Counted from the stretch's first letter, positions 15,334-25,458 are shown. The stretch: DNA of 64,000 nucleotides from Ruminococcus bromii (GCF_002834225.1 NZ_NNSR01000026.1:1-64000), one strand, 5' to 3'. The notes: generated from the letters alone by a model not told the origin. Numbers and translations: made by a program.

Positions 15334-17362
15334 ATGAAAAAAATAAAAAAGACTCTTTCCCTTTTACTTTCAACGATGATTGTTTTTTCTTCGGTTGCAG
15401 GCGTCAGTACAACTGTTTTTGCCGCATCCGATGAACTTACATATAGAAAATTCAAATATAAAATGCTTGACAATGATACCGCTGAAATTTGCGGATATAC
15501 AGGTAAAGACACCGTTGTGACAATTCCTGAAAGCATAAATTCCGTACCTGTCACCTCAATAGGCAGAACGGCTTTTTCTTCCTGCAAAATTAAGGAAGTT
15601 ACAATTCCAAATACGGTCAGAAGCATTAAGTGGTGGGCGTTTTACGGTTGCTCAAGCTTGGAAAAAGTCAATCTTAATTTTGGCTTAAAAACAGTTGGTT
15701 ACGGCGCTTTTATGAATTGCAAAAGGCTTAAATCAGTGAGCATTCCTATGTCCGTGACACAGATTTGTGACGATTCTTTTGCGGTAGACTGTACCACTAA
15801 GACAGGTGTTTTTGACTCCTACAGCAAGCAGACAATCAGTACTCAGCAGTATGAAGTTGATTCGGCATTTACGCTTAAAGGCTATTCAGGCACCGTCGCA
15901 GAAAAATATTGCAATGACCAGTTCTCTTAACTTTGTTTCGGCAGGTGAGGTAACCTACGGCGATGTTGACGGCAGCGGTGAGGTTGATGCTCATGACGCG
16001 AAGCTTGCAAAAAGTCTTATAGGCAGTATTCCTACAGAAGAACAGCTCACAAAGGCTGATGTTGACGATGACGGAAAAATAACCGAAAACGATGTTAATT
16101 TGATTTTGCAGGCTGTCGAAAATGAATTTTGCAAAGACCTTTTTCCCTGTGCAAAGGCACTATATACCGCCCCTGACTATCTTTCCGGCAGAACAATGTA
16201 TTGTGACGGCGACAGCGTTGCCTACGGTTCGGGTACGGACACAATGGGTAATTCAACTTATTCATTCTGTAATTATGTTGCCGAAAAGTATAATATGACA
16301 ATGACCAACAAGGCTGTACCCGGCACAACTCTTGCAATACGCAAGAATTTTATAGGTACAAATCACAAAAGTATACTTGAGCGTGTCCGAGAAATGAAAG
16401 ATGACTACGATGTTATTTTGCTTGACGGCGGCTTTAATGACCTATTCAAAAATGTAAAAATCGGTTCTATGACTGACAAAAGCAATAAGTCGGGAAAGTA
16501 TGATGAATATACAACCGCAGGTGCGTTGGAAAGTATTTGCTATTTTCTTAATATGAATTATAAAAGTTCAATCAAACTGTTCGTTCTTTGTCACGATTGT
16601 TCAAAGAAGACAAAACAGTCGCAATACTGGACTTTGATTAAAAATATCCTCGACAAGTGGGAAATCCCTTATGTTGATCTTTCGGAAGAAACAGAGCTTA
16701 CCGATGACAACGAGGAAATTACAACACAGTATTTTAAATATAATACAACAACTAAAAAAGGCGATGGAATCCACCCTCTTGCGTATACTAATATGAAGAT
16801 ATACGGTCCTGCCGTTGCCGAAAAGCTCAATGAGGTTGCTCAGAACAAATCTGAACTTGTTGTTCCGATAACTGAGCTTTCGATGGGCCTTTTTGAAACA
16901 TATTCTCTCAACAGTAAAATTACCGAGTTGAGGGGAGATATTGAAATGAGTTACTACAGCAGTAATCCGTCTATTGCCTCTGTTGATGAAAACGGCAAAA
17001 TTTCCGCAACAGGCATAGGCGATACCGTTATCACGATTTCGACATCTGACGGTAAAACAAAAAATGTGAATGTGAATGTAAAGTTTCTTGCAATGGCGGT
17101 TAGCTTTGGCAAAAATAAAATTTCACTTTCAGAGGGTAATTCAAGTTTGCTGAATCTTTCTGTTGCAGACGGTGAGGCGACCTGTTCAACAACCTATTCG
17201 TCAACAGATCCGACTGTTGCGTCCGTTGATGAATACAGCGGAAAAATTACCGCTAACAAAACGGGCAAAACCACAGTATCATGTACCACGGCAAACGGTG
17301 TTACGGTAAGATGTCTTGTTTATGTCACAAAGGGAGTGCAGTCAAAAATCCAGAAGGCGTAA
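15334..17362 (+). pseudogene. Secreted LRR-dockerin-SGNH esterase-BIG2 protein, split by a +1 frameshift
   Basis: Frame 1 (15334-15930) encodes a signal peptide (to about residue 31, VFAAS) and BspA-type LRRs, ending GYSGTVAEKYCNDQFS-stop. Frame 2 continues at once as NFVSAGEV, the usual end of this LRR type. It then has a type I dockerin (DVDGSGEVDAHDA, DVDDDGKITENDV), an SGNH/GDSL hydrolase domain (CDGDSVAYGSG with the nucleophile Ser, GGFND, DGIHP with the catalytic His) and two BIG2 Ig-like domains. Skipping one T at TCT-TAA-C (about 15926-15932) joins the frames exactly, giving about 675 residues. It would be an exported carbohydrate or wall esterase on a cohesin scaffold. It may be a frameshift mutation, a sequencing error or a programmed +1 shift. 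GGAGC precedes the ATG at 15334. Confidence 0.8.
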
Positions 17363-17369
17363 GGCATTT

Positions 17370-18605
17370 ATGAAAAAATTCAAGAAAACCATAAAATTAA
17401 CTTTATCTGCTTTGCTTGCATTATGCATATTGTTTTTAATGTCGGCTTGTGCAAACGGTGACAGTGAGCCCGAACAATTCCAAGCAACAGAGCAGACTAC
17501 AGTTCAGCCGACTACAATGTCGGAAGAAGAAATCAATGATCAAAAGCTTGACAGGTTCATTTCAAATATGAAGCTCGAAGAAAAGGTGGGGCAGATGTTC
17601 TTTGTACGCTGTCCCGATGAAGACGCCGTGCAACAGGTCAGCGAGTACAATATCGGCGGTTATATCCTGTTTGGCAGAGATTTTGACGGAAAAACCAAAG
17701 ATGAAGTTATTAACTGTATTCAAAGCTATCAGGATGAGGCAGATATTCCGCTTTTAATCGGCGTTGACGAAGAGGGCGGAACGGTTGTGCGTGTCAGCAG
17801 TAATCCTAATCTTAGAGAAGCCCCGTTCCTTTCTCCGAGGGATACATACTCAAGCGGCGGTTGGGATGCAATTAAGCAGGATGCAGAAGAAAAAGCGGAT
17901 TTACTCCTTTCACTCGGAATCAATGTGAATCTTGCACCCGTGTGCGATATGACCTCAGATGAATACGGCTTTATGTATGACCGTTCTTTCAGCTCGGATG
18001 TTGATATGGAAAACAGATTTGTGCGAACTGTTGTTGAAACGAGCAAATCAAAAAAACTCGGTACGGTTCTGAAACATTTCCCTGGCTACGGCAATAACAG
18101 CGACACACACACGGGAATTGCATACGATGACCGTGACTATTCGGAGTTTGAAAATACAGATTTTAAGCCGTTTTATCAGGGAATTGAGTCCGGTGCCGAC
18201 TGCATTCTTGTTTCACACAATATCGTGAATTGTATGGACAGCGAATATCCTGCGTCACTTTCACAAAAGGTGCATGATATTCTCAGAAATGACTTTAGAT
18301 TTGACGGTGTAATTATGACCGATGACCTTATTATGGACGCAATCACGGATTTTACGGGAGATGAAGCGGCGGCTGTCACGGCGGCAAAATGCGGTAATGA
18401 TTTGCTCTGCTGTTCATCTGTCGATACCCAATATCCCGCAGTTCTTGAGGCTGTTCAAAGCGGTAAAATTCCCGAAGCTCAGGTTGACGCATCCGTAAAG
18501 CGAATCCTGAAATGGAAACAAAATCTCGGCATTTTTAATATTGACACCTATCAGAAAAAAGTCAAATCAACCGAAACAACGGATACCGTTGGAAGTGAGG
18601 AGTGA
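17370..18605 (+). CDS. GH3 beta-N-acetylhexosaminidase-like lipoprotein
   Basis: The start at 17370 is chosen because it begins a clear lipoprotein signal with AAGG upstream; the frame is open further 5' but overlaps the previous gene. The 411-residue protein has LMSAC (Cys27 lipidated), then a glycoside hydrolase family 3 domain. Marks of the NagZ-type subgroup are GVDEEGGTVVR, KHFPGYG, SDTHTG (the Asp-His acid/base pair) and FDGVIMTDDL (nucleophile Asp). The usual KHFPGHG has Tyr for the second His. It likely removes N-acetylglucosamine from muropeptides or glycans at the outer membrane face. It follows the esterase gene by 7 bp and may share its transcript. Confidence 0.9.
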   Translation: MKKFKKTIKLTLSALLALCILFLMSACANGDSEPEQFQATEQTTVQPTTMSEEEINDQKLDRFISNMKLEEKVGQMFFVRCPDEDAVQQVSEYNIGGYILFGRDFDGKTKDEVINCIQSYQDEADIPLLIGVDEEGGTVVRVSSNPNLREAPFLSPRDTYSSGGWDAIKQDAEEKADLLLSLGINVNLAPVCDMTSDEYGFMYDRSFSSDVDMENRFVRTVVETSKSKKLGTVLKHFPGYGNNSDTHTGIAYDDRDYSEFENTDFKPFYQGIESGADCILVSHNIVNCMDSEYPASLSQKVHDILRNDFRFDGVIMTDDLIMDAITDFTGDEAAAVTAAKCGNDLLCCSSVDTQYPAVLEAVQSGKIPEAQVDASVKRILKWKQNLGIFNIDTYQKKVKSTETTDTVGSEE

Positions 18606-18708
18606 AAAGTTAATAGCTGTTAGGTGCGGTTGGGAAGATAGTTTGAATCGTTTATATCATATTTTGCCCGAGTATGCGACTGCAAAAATTCTTACGGTAA
18701 AACATAAA

Positions 18709-18742
18709 GCACCCCGAAGATTAAGTTCTTCGGGGTGTTCTG
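18709..18742 (+). terminator. Rho-independent terminator
   Basis: GCACCCCGAAGA (18709-18720) pairs with TCTTCGGGGTGT (18727-18738), followed by TCTGTTTG. The gap 18606-19056 contains this and one more hairpin (18936-18972); no gene was seen in it. Confidence 0.75.
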
Positions 18743-18935
18743 TTTGTAAAGGTTGGCTGAAATATATCTCAACAGATGTGATATGCTGATTGTGCGGTTG
18801 ACTCTTTCCGTCAGGAAGAAGGCGACTTTTTTGGAGTTGCTTATATCCTTTTTCCTATCTGTTGGAGAAAGTGTAGTTGCCTAATATATTTGCAAGTGGT
18901 TGGATAGATAGTAACTTCAACAGCCAACCTATGAA

Positions 18936-18972
18936 GAAACCCTCAAAGCTACCAACTTCGAGGGTTTCGTTT
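18936..18972. terminator. Terminator-like hairpin
   Basis: GAAACCCTC (18936-18944) pairs with GAGGGTTTC (18960-18968), then GTTTT. It lies 3' of the minus-strand YaiI-family gene and may stop transcription from either side. Confidence 0.5.
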
Positions 18973-19056
18973 TGCCCAATGGACTATTTACATCATTTTG
19001 CCTATGATTATCGTAATACACATTTCTGTGCATTTCAAGTATATGCCGAAAAATTA

Positions 19057-19527
19057 TTATTCCTGATTGGAATTATTTAACACTTTTACAAGCAAAGATT
19101 CAAAGCTTTTTTCAAAGTTTTCGTCATCTTGTTTTGTACGCTTTTTCGGTCCTTTAATGTGATGCTTGCCGTTTGACATTCTCGCCTTTTTGGCAAGGTG
19201 TCTGTCCATAAGCAGACCGCCTATGTTATCATCCGAGAAAATTTTCCCCGACTGATGAATACAGTACGCACCCTTTCCAAGCACAAGTGCCGCGACTCCG
19301 TAATCCTGAGTTACCGCAATGTCGCCCTTTTTACAAAGGTTGACAAGTGCCAAATCAACTGCGTCTGCGCCTGCACCGATAATTTTTATCTTGCTGTAAT
19401 CCGATTTGAGAACATGGTTTGTATCGCATAACAGCACAACGGGAACATTATGATTTTTTGCAATCCTTTCAACCGATTTTACAACAGGGCAGGCATCCGC
19501 ATCAACAAGAACAGTTATACCGTTCAT
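19057..19527 (-). CDS. YaiI/YqxD family protein (UPF0178, DUF188)
   Basis: A 156-residue soluble protein with the family's opening VDADACPVV (residues 8-16) and the later TQDYGVAALVLGKGAYCIHQSG and GPKKRT segments. The Asp-rich motifs resemble the PIN/NYN nuclease-like fold, so an RNA-related role has been suggested for the family, but the function is not settled. Its ATG overlaps the TAA of the upstream cyclophilin gene by one base, so the two genes are almost certainly translationally coupled. Confidence 0.9.
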   Translation of the reverse strand: MNGITVLVDADACPVVKSVERIAKNHNVPVVLLCDTNHVLKSDYSKIKIIGAGADAVDLALVNLCKKGDIAVTQDYGVAALVLGKGAYCIHQSGKIFSDDNIGGLLMDRHLAKKARMSNGKHHIKGPKKRTKQDDENFEKSFESLLVKVLNNSNQE

Positions 19528-20198
19528 TATTTTTCCTCAATCTTAATTGAGTTGATAACAGGCTGATTTTTCTTTTCAACAGTACCGTTTGAATCTGTAA
19601 CAGGTGTGTCCTCGCAGATTTTATCAACAATATCCATACCCTTTGTTACCTTGCCGAATGCAGCGTACTGACCGTCAAGATATGTGCTGTCAGACTGAAC
19701 AATAAAGAACTGTGAGCTTGCGCTGTCGGGATCATTTGAACGAGCCATTGAGATAACGCCTCTTGTATGTGAAAGGTTGTTTTCAACACCGTTCTGAGCA
19801 AATTCGCCCTTGATTGTTTTTTCACTGCCGCCTGTGCCGTCACCCTTTGGGTCACCGCCCTGAATCATAAAGCCTGTAATGATTCTGTGGAAAGTAAGAC
19901 CGTCATAAAAGCCGTCTTTTGCAAGGCCAACAAAGTTCTTGACTGTAATCGGAGCAAGCTCCTCATAAAGCTCAACTTCAATTTTACCGTAGTCTTTAAC
20001 ATCAATAATTGCTGTGTAGCTTGACTTGTAGTCGGTTGTGTCTGTGCTTGCGGATGTTGTTTCTTCGTTTGAAACTGCGGAAGTAGCTTTTGCCGAAGAA
20101 CTGCTCTCTGTGTCACCGCCGCAACCGCTGATTAAAAAGCAGGTGCAGAGAATAACTGCGGCAACCATAATTGCCGAAATCTTTTTAATTTTTGCCAT
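19527..20198 (-). CDS. Cyclophilin-type peptidyl-prolyl isomerase lipoprotein
   Basis: A 223-residue protein with a lipoprotein signal (LISGC, Cys26) and a Ser/Thr linker to about residue 55. A compact bacterial cyclophilin domain follows (GKIEVELYEELAPITVKNFVGLAKDGFYDGLTFHRII..., with FMIQGGDPKGDGTGG and SQFFIVQ). It catalyses cis-trans isomerisation of X-Pro bonds on the outer face of the membrane, helping secreted proteins fold. The gene is first in a two-gene operon with the YaiI-family gene. AAAGGAAT precedes the ATG. Confidence 0.95.
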   Translation of the reverse strand: MAKIKKISAIMVAAVILCTCFLISGCGGDTESSSSAKATSAVSNEETTSASTDTTDYKSSYTAIIDVKDYGKIEVELYEELAPITVKNFVGLAKDGFYDGLTFHRIITGFMIQGGDPKGDGTGGSEKTIKGEFAQNGVENNLSHTRGVISMARSNDPDSASSQFFIVQSDSTYLDGQYAAFGKVTKGMDIVDKICEDTPVTDSNGTVEKKNQPVINSIKIEEK

Positions 20199-20333
20199 TT
20201 TTTAAATTCCTTTCATAAATAAATTCACTTTTATTTTAGCATTATTATGTCTGCAAATCAACCTGAATTGACACAAAAATATAAATGTGATAAAATTTTT
20301 GTATGTGAAATATCTACAAAAGGGTGAAAAAGC

Positions 20334-21176
20334 TTGAAAAATAACGAGATAACGGAAATTACGCCAAAACGAAAATTTTTTGAGTTTAATCTTGGTGAGG
20401 TTTGGAAGTACCGTGACCTTGTAATGCTGTTCGTAAAGCGTGATTTTAAAAACTCCTATAAGCAGACTGTGCTTGGACCGCTGTGGATAATTATAAAGCC
20501 GTTCCTTTCAACATTTGTTTTTACCGTGATTTTCGGTATGATAGCCAATATCTCAACTGACGGAATGCCTCAGTTCCTGTTTTTTATGGCAGGCAACATT
20601 TTGTGGTCGTTCTTTTCAAGCTGTCTTAACGGCAGTTCATCAACCTTTATCGGTAATGCAAGGCTTTTCGGTAAGGTGTATTTTCCAAGGCTTGTAATGC
20701 CCTGTGCAAACATAATTTACAACGCAATCGGCTTTTTGATTAATTTTGTGATGTTTTTTATTCTTGTACTTATATATATGTTTGCCGGGTCAAATGTTCA
20801 CCCGAATTTTTGTGCGTTGCTTATGCCGCTTGTATTGCTTTCATCGGCACTTTTAGGTACAGGCTGCGGACTGATTGTTTCGTCAGTCACAACAAAATAT
20901 CGTGACCTCGGCGTGCTTGTTTCATTTGGAGTAACATTGTGGATGTACATCACCCCTGTTGTTTATCCTGTTTCTCAGGTGGCAGAATCATTCCGTTCGC
21001 TTGCTCTTTTAAATCCGGTTGCTCCGCTTGTTGAAACTTTTCGTTACGGATTTTTAGGCAGCGGAACATTTCCATGGAAATACTTGATGCTTAGTTTTCT
21101 TGTTACGGCAGGTGTGCTTGTGTTCGGTATGATTATCTTTAATAAAGTAGAAAAAAATTTTATAGATACGGTCTGA
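20334..21176 (+). CDS. ABC-2 type polysaccharide export permease (Wzm/TagG-like)
   Basis: A 280-residue membrane protein with six membrane segments and the ABC-2 pattern of polysaccharide exporters: a cytoplasmic N-terminus (WKYRDLVMLFVKRDFKNSYKQTVLGPLWIIIKP), then helices including MAGNILWSFFSS and PVAPLVETFRYGF. It begins with TTG after AAGGGTGAAAA. With the ATPase gene 4 bp downstream it forms a transporter that moves lipid-linked glycans (teichoic acid or capsule-type polymer) across the cytoplasmic membrane. It is divergent from the cyclophilin operon, so its promoter lies in 20199-20333. Confidence 0.93.
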   Translation: MKNNEITEITPKRKFFEFNLGEVWKYRDLVMLFVKRDFKNSYKQTVLGPLWIIIKPFLSTFVFTVIFGMIANISTDGMPQFLFFMAGNILWSFFSSCLNGSSSTFIGNARLFGKVYFPRLVMPCANIIYNAIGFLINFVMFFILVLIYMFAGSNVHPNFCALLMPLVLLSSALLGTGCGLIVSSVTTKYRDLGVLVSFGVTLWMYITPVVYPVSQVAESFRSLALLNPVAPLVETFRYGFLGSGTFPWKYLMLSFLVTAGVLVFGMIIFNKVEKNFIDTV

Positions 21177-21180
21177 TATT

Positions 21181-22455
21181 ATGACAGAAATGAATGAAAA
21201 ATGTGTAATTAAAATTGAAAATCTTTCAAAAGAATACCGACTCGGCGCAATAGGTTCCGGAACTCTCCGCCATGATTTGCAAAGCTGGTATGCAAAAAGA
21301 AGAGGCGAGGAAGACCCGAATCAGCGAATCGGTGCAATGCACTACGAAAAAGGTGACAGCTTCCTTGCCCTTGACGGTGTGAATCTTGAGGTAAACCGTG
21401 GAGAACGCATAGGAATTATAGGCGCTAACGGTGCAGGTAAGTCAACTCTTTTGAAAATTCTTTCAAGAATCACTTCTCCGACAGACGGCAGAGTGCGTTT
21501 TAGGGGACGAATTGCAAGTATGCTTGAAGTCGGAACAGGCTTTCACGCAGAGCTTACCGGAAGAGAGAACATCTACTTAAACGGTGCAATTCTCGGAATG
21601 ACAAAGGAAGAGGTTACTTCAAAAATAGACAGTATTATAGATTTTTCAGAGTGTGCAAAATTTATTGATACGCCTGTAAAACGCTATTCTTCTGGTATGT
21701 TTGTAAAGCTCGCCTTCGCCGTTGCGGCACATCTTGATGCTGAAATAATGATTATGGACGAGGTGCTTGCGGTAGGCGATATGCGTTTTCAGAAAAAATG
21801 TATAACTAAAATGCGTGCCCTTGCAGCCGAAGAGGACAGAACGGTTCTTTATGTTTCGCACAATATGAACACTGTCCGTGACCTCTGCAACAGATGCATA
21901 GTTCTTGACCACGGCAAAATTGTTTTTGACGGTGATGTTGAAGAGGGCATAAAAATCTATCTCGGAAGTGCAAACGAAAATTTCTGTGCTCTTGAATATG
22001 TCGGGAATGAGCATAAGCATTATGCCGACAGAAACGACCTTTGTTTGAAATTTGTAAGATATGACGGCAAAGAGAATAACATTTTCTATGATGACGAGCA
22101 GATTCAGCTTGAACTTATGTGGGAAAACAAGGCTGATATAGAAAACCTTTGTCTGCGTGTTGAAGTAAGCGATTACCGAAGATATCCGGTTACCGCATTT
22201 GTGATTGAAAATTTCTATTCGGGGAAAAAGGGCGAAACCCACACGGCAAAATTAAAAATAGATGTATCAAAAATTGTCCGTGGCGGATACTATACACGCT
22301 ATGTTTTTTACAGCAGAAAAAACGATGCCGCCCCCTTTGAAACACTCGAAGTTGCTGACGGTTTGACCTTCAGAAGAAGAAAACCGGACAAATATCAAAA
22401 CACCTGGCAAAAATCATGGGGCAGTATTGAGATGAATGATATTGAAGTGTTATAA
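21181..22455 (+). CDS. Polysaccharide ABC transporter ATP-binding protein (Wzt/TagH-like)
   Basis: A 424-residue ATPase. Walker A is GANGAGKST (residues 81-89), the signature is YSSGMFVKLAFA (about 168-180) and Walker B is IMIMDEVLAVGD, followed by the switch His in YVSHNM. The extra segment before Walker A (RHDLQSWYAKRRGEEDPNQ) is typical of this subfamily. Residues about 270-424 form a C-terminal beta domain like the Wzt glycan-binding domain, which in characterised systems recognises the end of the exported chain. It works with the permease encoded just upstream. Confidence 0.93.
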   Translation: MTEMNEKCVIKIENLSKEYRLGAIGSGTLRHDLQSWYAKRRGEEDPNQRIGAMHYEKGDSFLALDGVNLEVNRGERIGIIGANGAGKSTLLKILSRITSPTDGRVRFRGRIASMLEVGTGFHAELTGRENIYLNGAILGMTKEEVTSKIDSIIDFSECAKFIDTPVKRYSSGMFVKLAFAVAAHLDAEIMIMDEVLAVGDMRFQKKCITKMRALAAEEDRTVLYVSHNMNTVRDLCNRCIVLDHGKIVFDGDVEEGIKIYLGSANENFCALEYVGNEHKHYADRNDLCLKFVRYDGKENNIFYDDEQIQLELMWENKADIENLCLRVEVSDYRRYPVTAFVIENFYSGKKGETHTAKLKIDVSKIVRGGYYTRYVFYSRKNDAAPFETLEVADGLTFRRRKPDKYQNTWQKSWGSIEMNDIEVL

Positions 22456-22507
22456 TATTTAACCGCATATTACATTTATTTTCTCAAGAACATATCAATT
22501 TTGCAAT

Positions 22508-22548
22508 AAAACAAGCGGCAGTTTAATTAGCTGTCGCTTGTTTTGTTT
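22508..22548. terminator. Bidirectional terminator between convergent operons
   Basis: AAAACAAGCGGCAG (22508-22521) pairs with CTGTCGCTTGTTTT (22531-22544) with one wobble. T tracts are present on both strands. Confidence 0.85.
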
Positions 22549-22608
22549 TATATTCTGTTATTTCAAATTACATCAAGCATTGACATAAAATTGCAAAGTA
22601 AAATATAT

Positions 22609-25458
22609 CTATCTTTGCAGCTTATATGAAACCGTGTTTTCACTTAATGTGTAACCGTTTTGCTGTGCTTCAAGAACAATTTGCTGAATATTTTCCCACT
22701 GGGAATCCTTAGGTATATAAATATACTTTGGAATTTTTTTGCTGTTTACAGAATAATAGGAACGGAGTCTGTCAAGACTGTTTTGATTTTCTCCGGTTAC
22801 ATACGCAGAGAGTGTTCCGTAAGGAAAATCTTTTGCCGCAAGATAAGTCCAGGTTTTTTGTGTCAAAAACAAAATATTGCCCTTTTCAAGATTTTGATAT
22901 TCGTTTATATCATTATAAAGCTGCCCGTAGTTTTCTGCATTTGCGGAAGTAGTTTTTATTCCTTTTGCAGGACCGTCCTGAATTGTCTGTGACAGCTGAC
23001 TCGGAGAACTTTCCCAAAAGCAATGCTCGGCTTTGACTGTGATTTGAAAACAAGCCTGCAAAACAATCAAAAATGCAGTAATTCCGAATGCAAAATATTT
23101 GCAGGGGACTGCATAATCAAGATTATCCGGACTCGCTTTCATTTCTTTAATCAGATTGCCGACAAAAACAAAGCCGGCTATATTTGACGCTGAACAAGCC
23201 ATTGCGGTAACAAAGAAATATTGGTTTGAAGAGAAACAAAGTGCCACTGAATAAAGTATTCCGAGAATAAAGAGTGACGCGAAAAGTTCTCTGTTTTTGT
23301 TTTCCGAGAGAACATATGCCGTGATGCTCATAAAAATCATCGGGAACATAATTGCGTTGTAGTAAACGCTTGTTATTGTCGGCATAAACATCACAAGTGC
23401 CAAAATAACAATTGCACTCGTCAGTATAAGATAAATTGAACGGTGCTGTTTTCTCTTTCTGTCAAGTATCATAACAATTGCCGTAGCACCGTATGCCATA
23501 AGCACATATTTAAAGTGGCTGTGACAATCAACAATGGTTTTAAAGTAGTAATTCATCTTCATCATAAATCCCATCTGAGGATGATCGGGGTCAGCCATAA
23601 GATAGGGGAGATTGGTGAAAATTTCATTTATGCTTACTCTTGAAAGCACAAATACAATGAAAATTACCGCAAGGATTCCCGCACCCAAAGTGAACCACAG
23701 AAAAGTTTTAATTGAAAACAAGTCTGAATTAAATACATTTTTGTTGAGTGGGGTTTTCTTTATTAAACAGTGAGCTCCGACTGCGATAAGATACAGTACA
23801 TAAGCTGCCGCAAGATACGGGCAGCAGAGAACCGCACCTGCAAATGCAAGTCCGCTGATTATGAGCGGCAATTTTTTTGAATAATCGGCTGTTGCCATTA
23901 ACACACCCGTGAGAGCAATGAGGTCAAGTCCCATTGTGTTATAGCTCAATGCCATAATGTCGAAAGGCGTAAAGAGGAAATAAAGCACACAGCCGAATAC
24001 CGTGAAATAGCCGTATTTCTTAAGTCTTGAATATATAATGCACACAACAACAGCGTGACAGATGACATAGAAAATTCTTGCCGCAAGAATTATTCCGACG
24101 GTTGACTGCGTAATTGTTGTGTAGAGCCACACAAACGGCAAAAGCAGGAACCCCGAAAGCTGAGTAAGATGCCACTCGTCACCGAGTAATGAATCGCCGA
24201 GAGTTAATCTGTGCGGAATTGTAAGGTAAAATGATTCGTCATTGCCGCCAAAGCCGTAATAGCATTTCCAAAGTGAAAATCCTATTGCCAAAGCCATAAG
24301 TACAGCAAAAATTATGTGCTGATATTTGCCTTTGTCGGGCTTTGAACGCAAATCCCTGACCATTTTAACAGCCGACTTGAAACCGTCGATAAGAATCTTG
24401 GCAACAAGATTCATAATGAAAGACGCAGCAGCGGAAAGGACAAATACAATCGGGACTGTTACAAAGTAGAACGGAAGTCTGTCCGGCATTAAAATAACCT
24501 TTTCGCAAAGTATCGGATATACAATGCTGTCAAAAATAAATGAAATAAGATAAATTCCGAGAGCTAAATCCGAAACCTTCCAGAGTACAACTTTAGCTGT
24601 CTTTGGCATATTTTCGGTTTTGATTCTTTTAATTAAAAGGAACAGAAGCACCGACAGGACAAACGGTTCAAAGCCATACCAGTAAATATATGTACCGGAT
24701 TTGAAGGTCGTTCCGTAACTTCTGAAAAAGTTAAATGTGCTGAATAAGAAGAGTGAGAAAACAAAAAGAATAAGCATTGTTCTTGTTTTCATTTTCAATC
24801 CGTATTCTCTTATGTAGCAGCCTACAAAGTAGTACGCAACGGGATAGAACCCCTGCCACCAGCTCGGCACAAGCTTTTGAAATTCATCGGATGATGTCGG
24901 GTTGGTCCACCAATCAAGCGAACCGAAATTGAAAATATTAAACAGTGACGGAACTATTGTCAAAAATACAACTGTAATCAAAAGCACTTGCTTTTGTTTT
25001 TTGTTTTTAAGCTTTCCGTAAGCAAGATTAAGAAACGGTGCAAGCAGAAACAAACCTATGTACATTTCAATGTACCAAGAGTAGTTGGAACCGGTAAAAT
25101 CAAGCGTTCCGAGAATAAATGATTTTAGGTTGAATATATCGCCCTGTGCAATGTTTTTGTAAATCATGCATGCAAGAGTTGAGATGACAAATACAACAAG
25201 TGTTTTGGTTATGCCTGAATAATATTTTTTGCTCAACTCTTTTTTGCTCATAAGATAACCCGTCAGCAGCATAAAAAGCGGAACGCAAACGGAAAACAGT
25301 GTTCTCATCACAACTGCAATGTACATCGGTTTGTCTTCAACAGTCTGACTGTAAAATCCGTTATGCAGAAAGAAATGAACCGACAAAACGGTAAATACTG
25401 CAATTATCCGCAGAATGTCCAGCGAGGAATCCCTCTTTTTCAATTTTTCGTAATCCAT
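22609..25458 (-). CDS. Acyltransferase-3 fused to a polytopic glycosyltransferase-like domain
   Basis: A 949-residue membrane protein. Residues 1-375 form an acyltransferase-3 domain: SLDILRIIAVFTVLSVHFF with the His of the family's catalytic region, PLFMLLTGYLM, and SWYIEMYIGLFLLAPFLN, with about ten helices. Residues about 385-949 form a second polytopic part. Its first loop carries NDESFYL, the acidic loop typical of GT-C (GT39/PMT-like) transferases, and it ends in an extracellular domain (about 820-949). Together it could O-acylate and glycosylate a lipid-linked glycan on the outer face. Most acyltransferase-3 proteins are 330-380 residues, so the fusion is unusual. It lies between the ABC exporter and the GT genes. 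Confidence 0.8.
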   Translation of the reverse strand: MDYEKLKKRDSSLDILRIIAVFTVLSVHFFLHNGFYSQTVEDKPMYIAVVMRTLFSVCVPLFMLLTGYLMSKKELSKKYYSGITKTLVVFVISTLACMIYKNIAQGDIFNLKSFILGTLDFTGSNYSWYIEMYIGLFLLAPFLNLAYGKLKNKKQKQVLLITVVFLTIVPSLFNIFNFGSLDWWTNPTSSDEFQKLVPSWWQGFYPVAYYFVGCYIREYGLKMKTRTMLILFVFSLFLFSTFNFFRSYGTTFKSGTYIYWYGFEPFVLSVLLFLLIKRIKTENMPKTAKVVLWKVSDLALGIYLISFIFDSIVYPILCEKVILMPDRLPFYFVTVPIVFVLSAAASFIMNLVAKILIDGFKSAVKMVRDLRSKPDKGKYQHIIFAVLMALAIGFSLWKCYYGFGGNDESFYLTIPHRLTLGDSLLGDEWHLTQLSGFLLLPFVWLYTTITQSTVGIILAARIFYVICHAVVVCIIYSRLKKYGYFTVFGCVLYFLFTPFDIMALSYNTMGLDLIALTGVLMATADYSKKLPLIISGLAFAGAVLCCPYLAAAYVLYLIAVGAHCLIKKTPLNKNVFNSDLFSIKTFLWFTLGAGILAVIFIVFVLSRVSINEIFTNLPYLMADPDHPQMGFMMKMNYYFKTIVDCHSHFKYVLMAYGATAIVMILDRKRKQHRSIYLILTSAIVILALVMFMPTITSVYYNAIMFPMIFMSITAYVLSENKNRELFASLFILGILYSVALCFSSNQYFFVTAMACSASNIAGFVFVGNLIKEMKASPDNLDYAVPCKYFAFGITAFLIVLQACFQITVKAEHCFWESSPSQLSQTIQDGPAKGIKTTSANAENYGQLYNDINEYQNLEKGNILFLTQKTWTYLAAKDFPYGTLSAYVTGENQNSLDRLRSYYSVNSKKIPKYIYIPKDSQWENIQQIVLEAQQNGYTLSENTVSYKLQR

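Noticed and set aside
18606-19056. Short open frames between the GH3 and YaiI-family genes
   Set aside because: They overlap terminator hairpins, lack ribosome sites and have no recognisable products.
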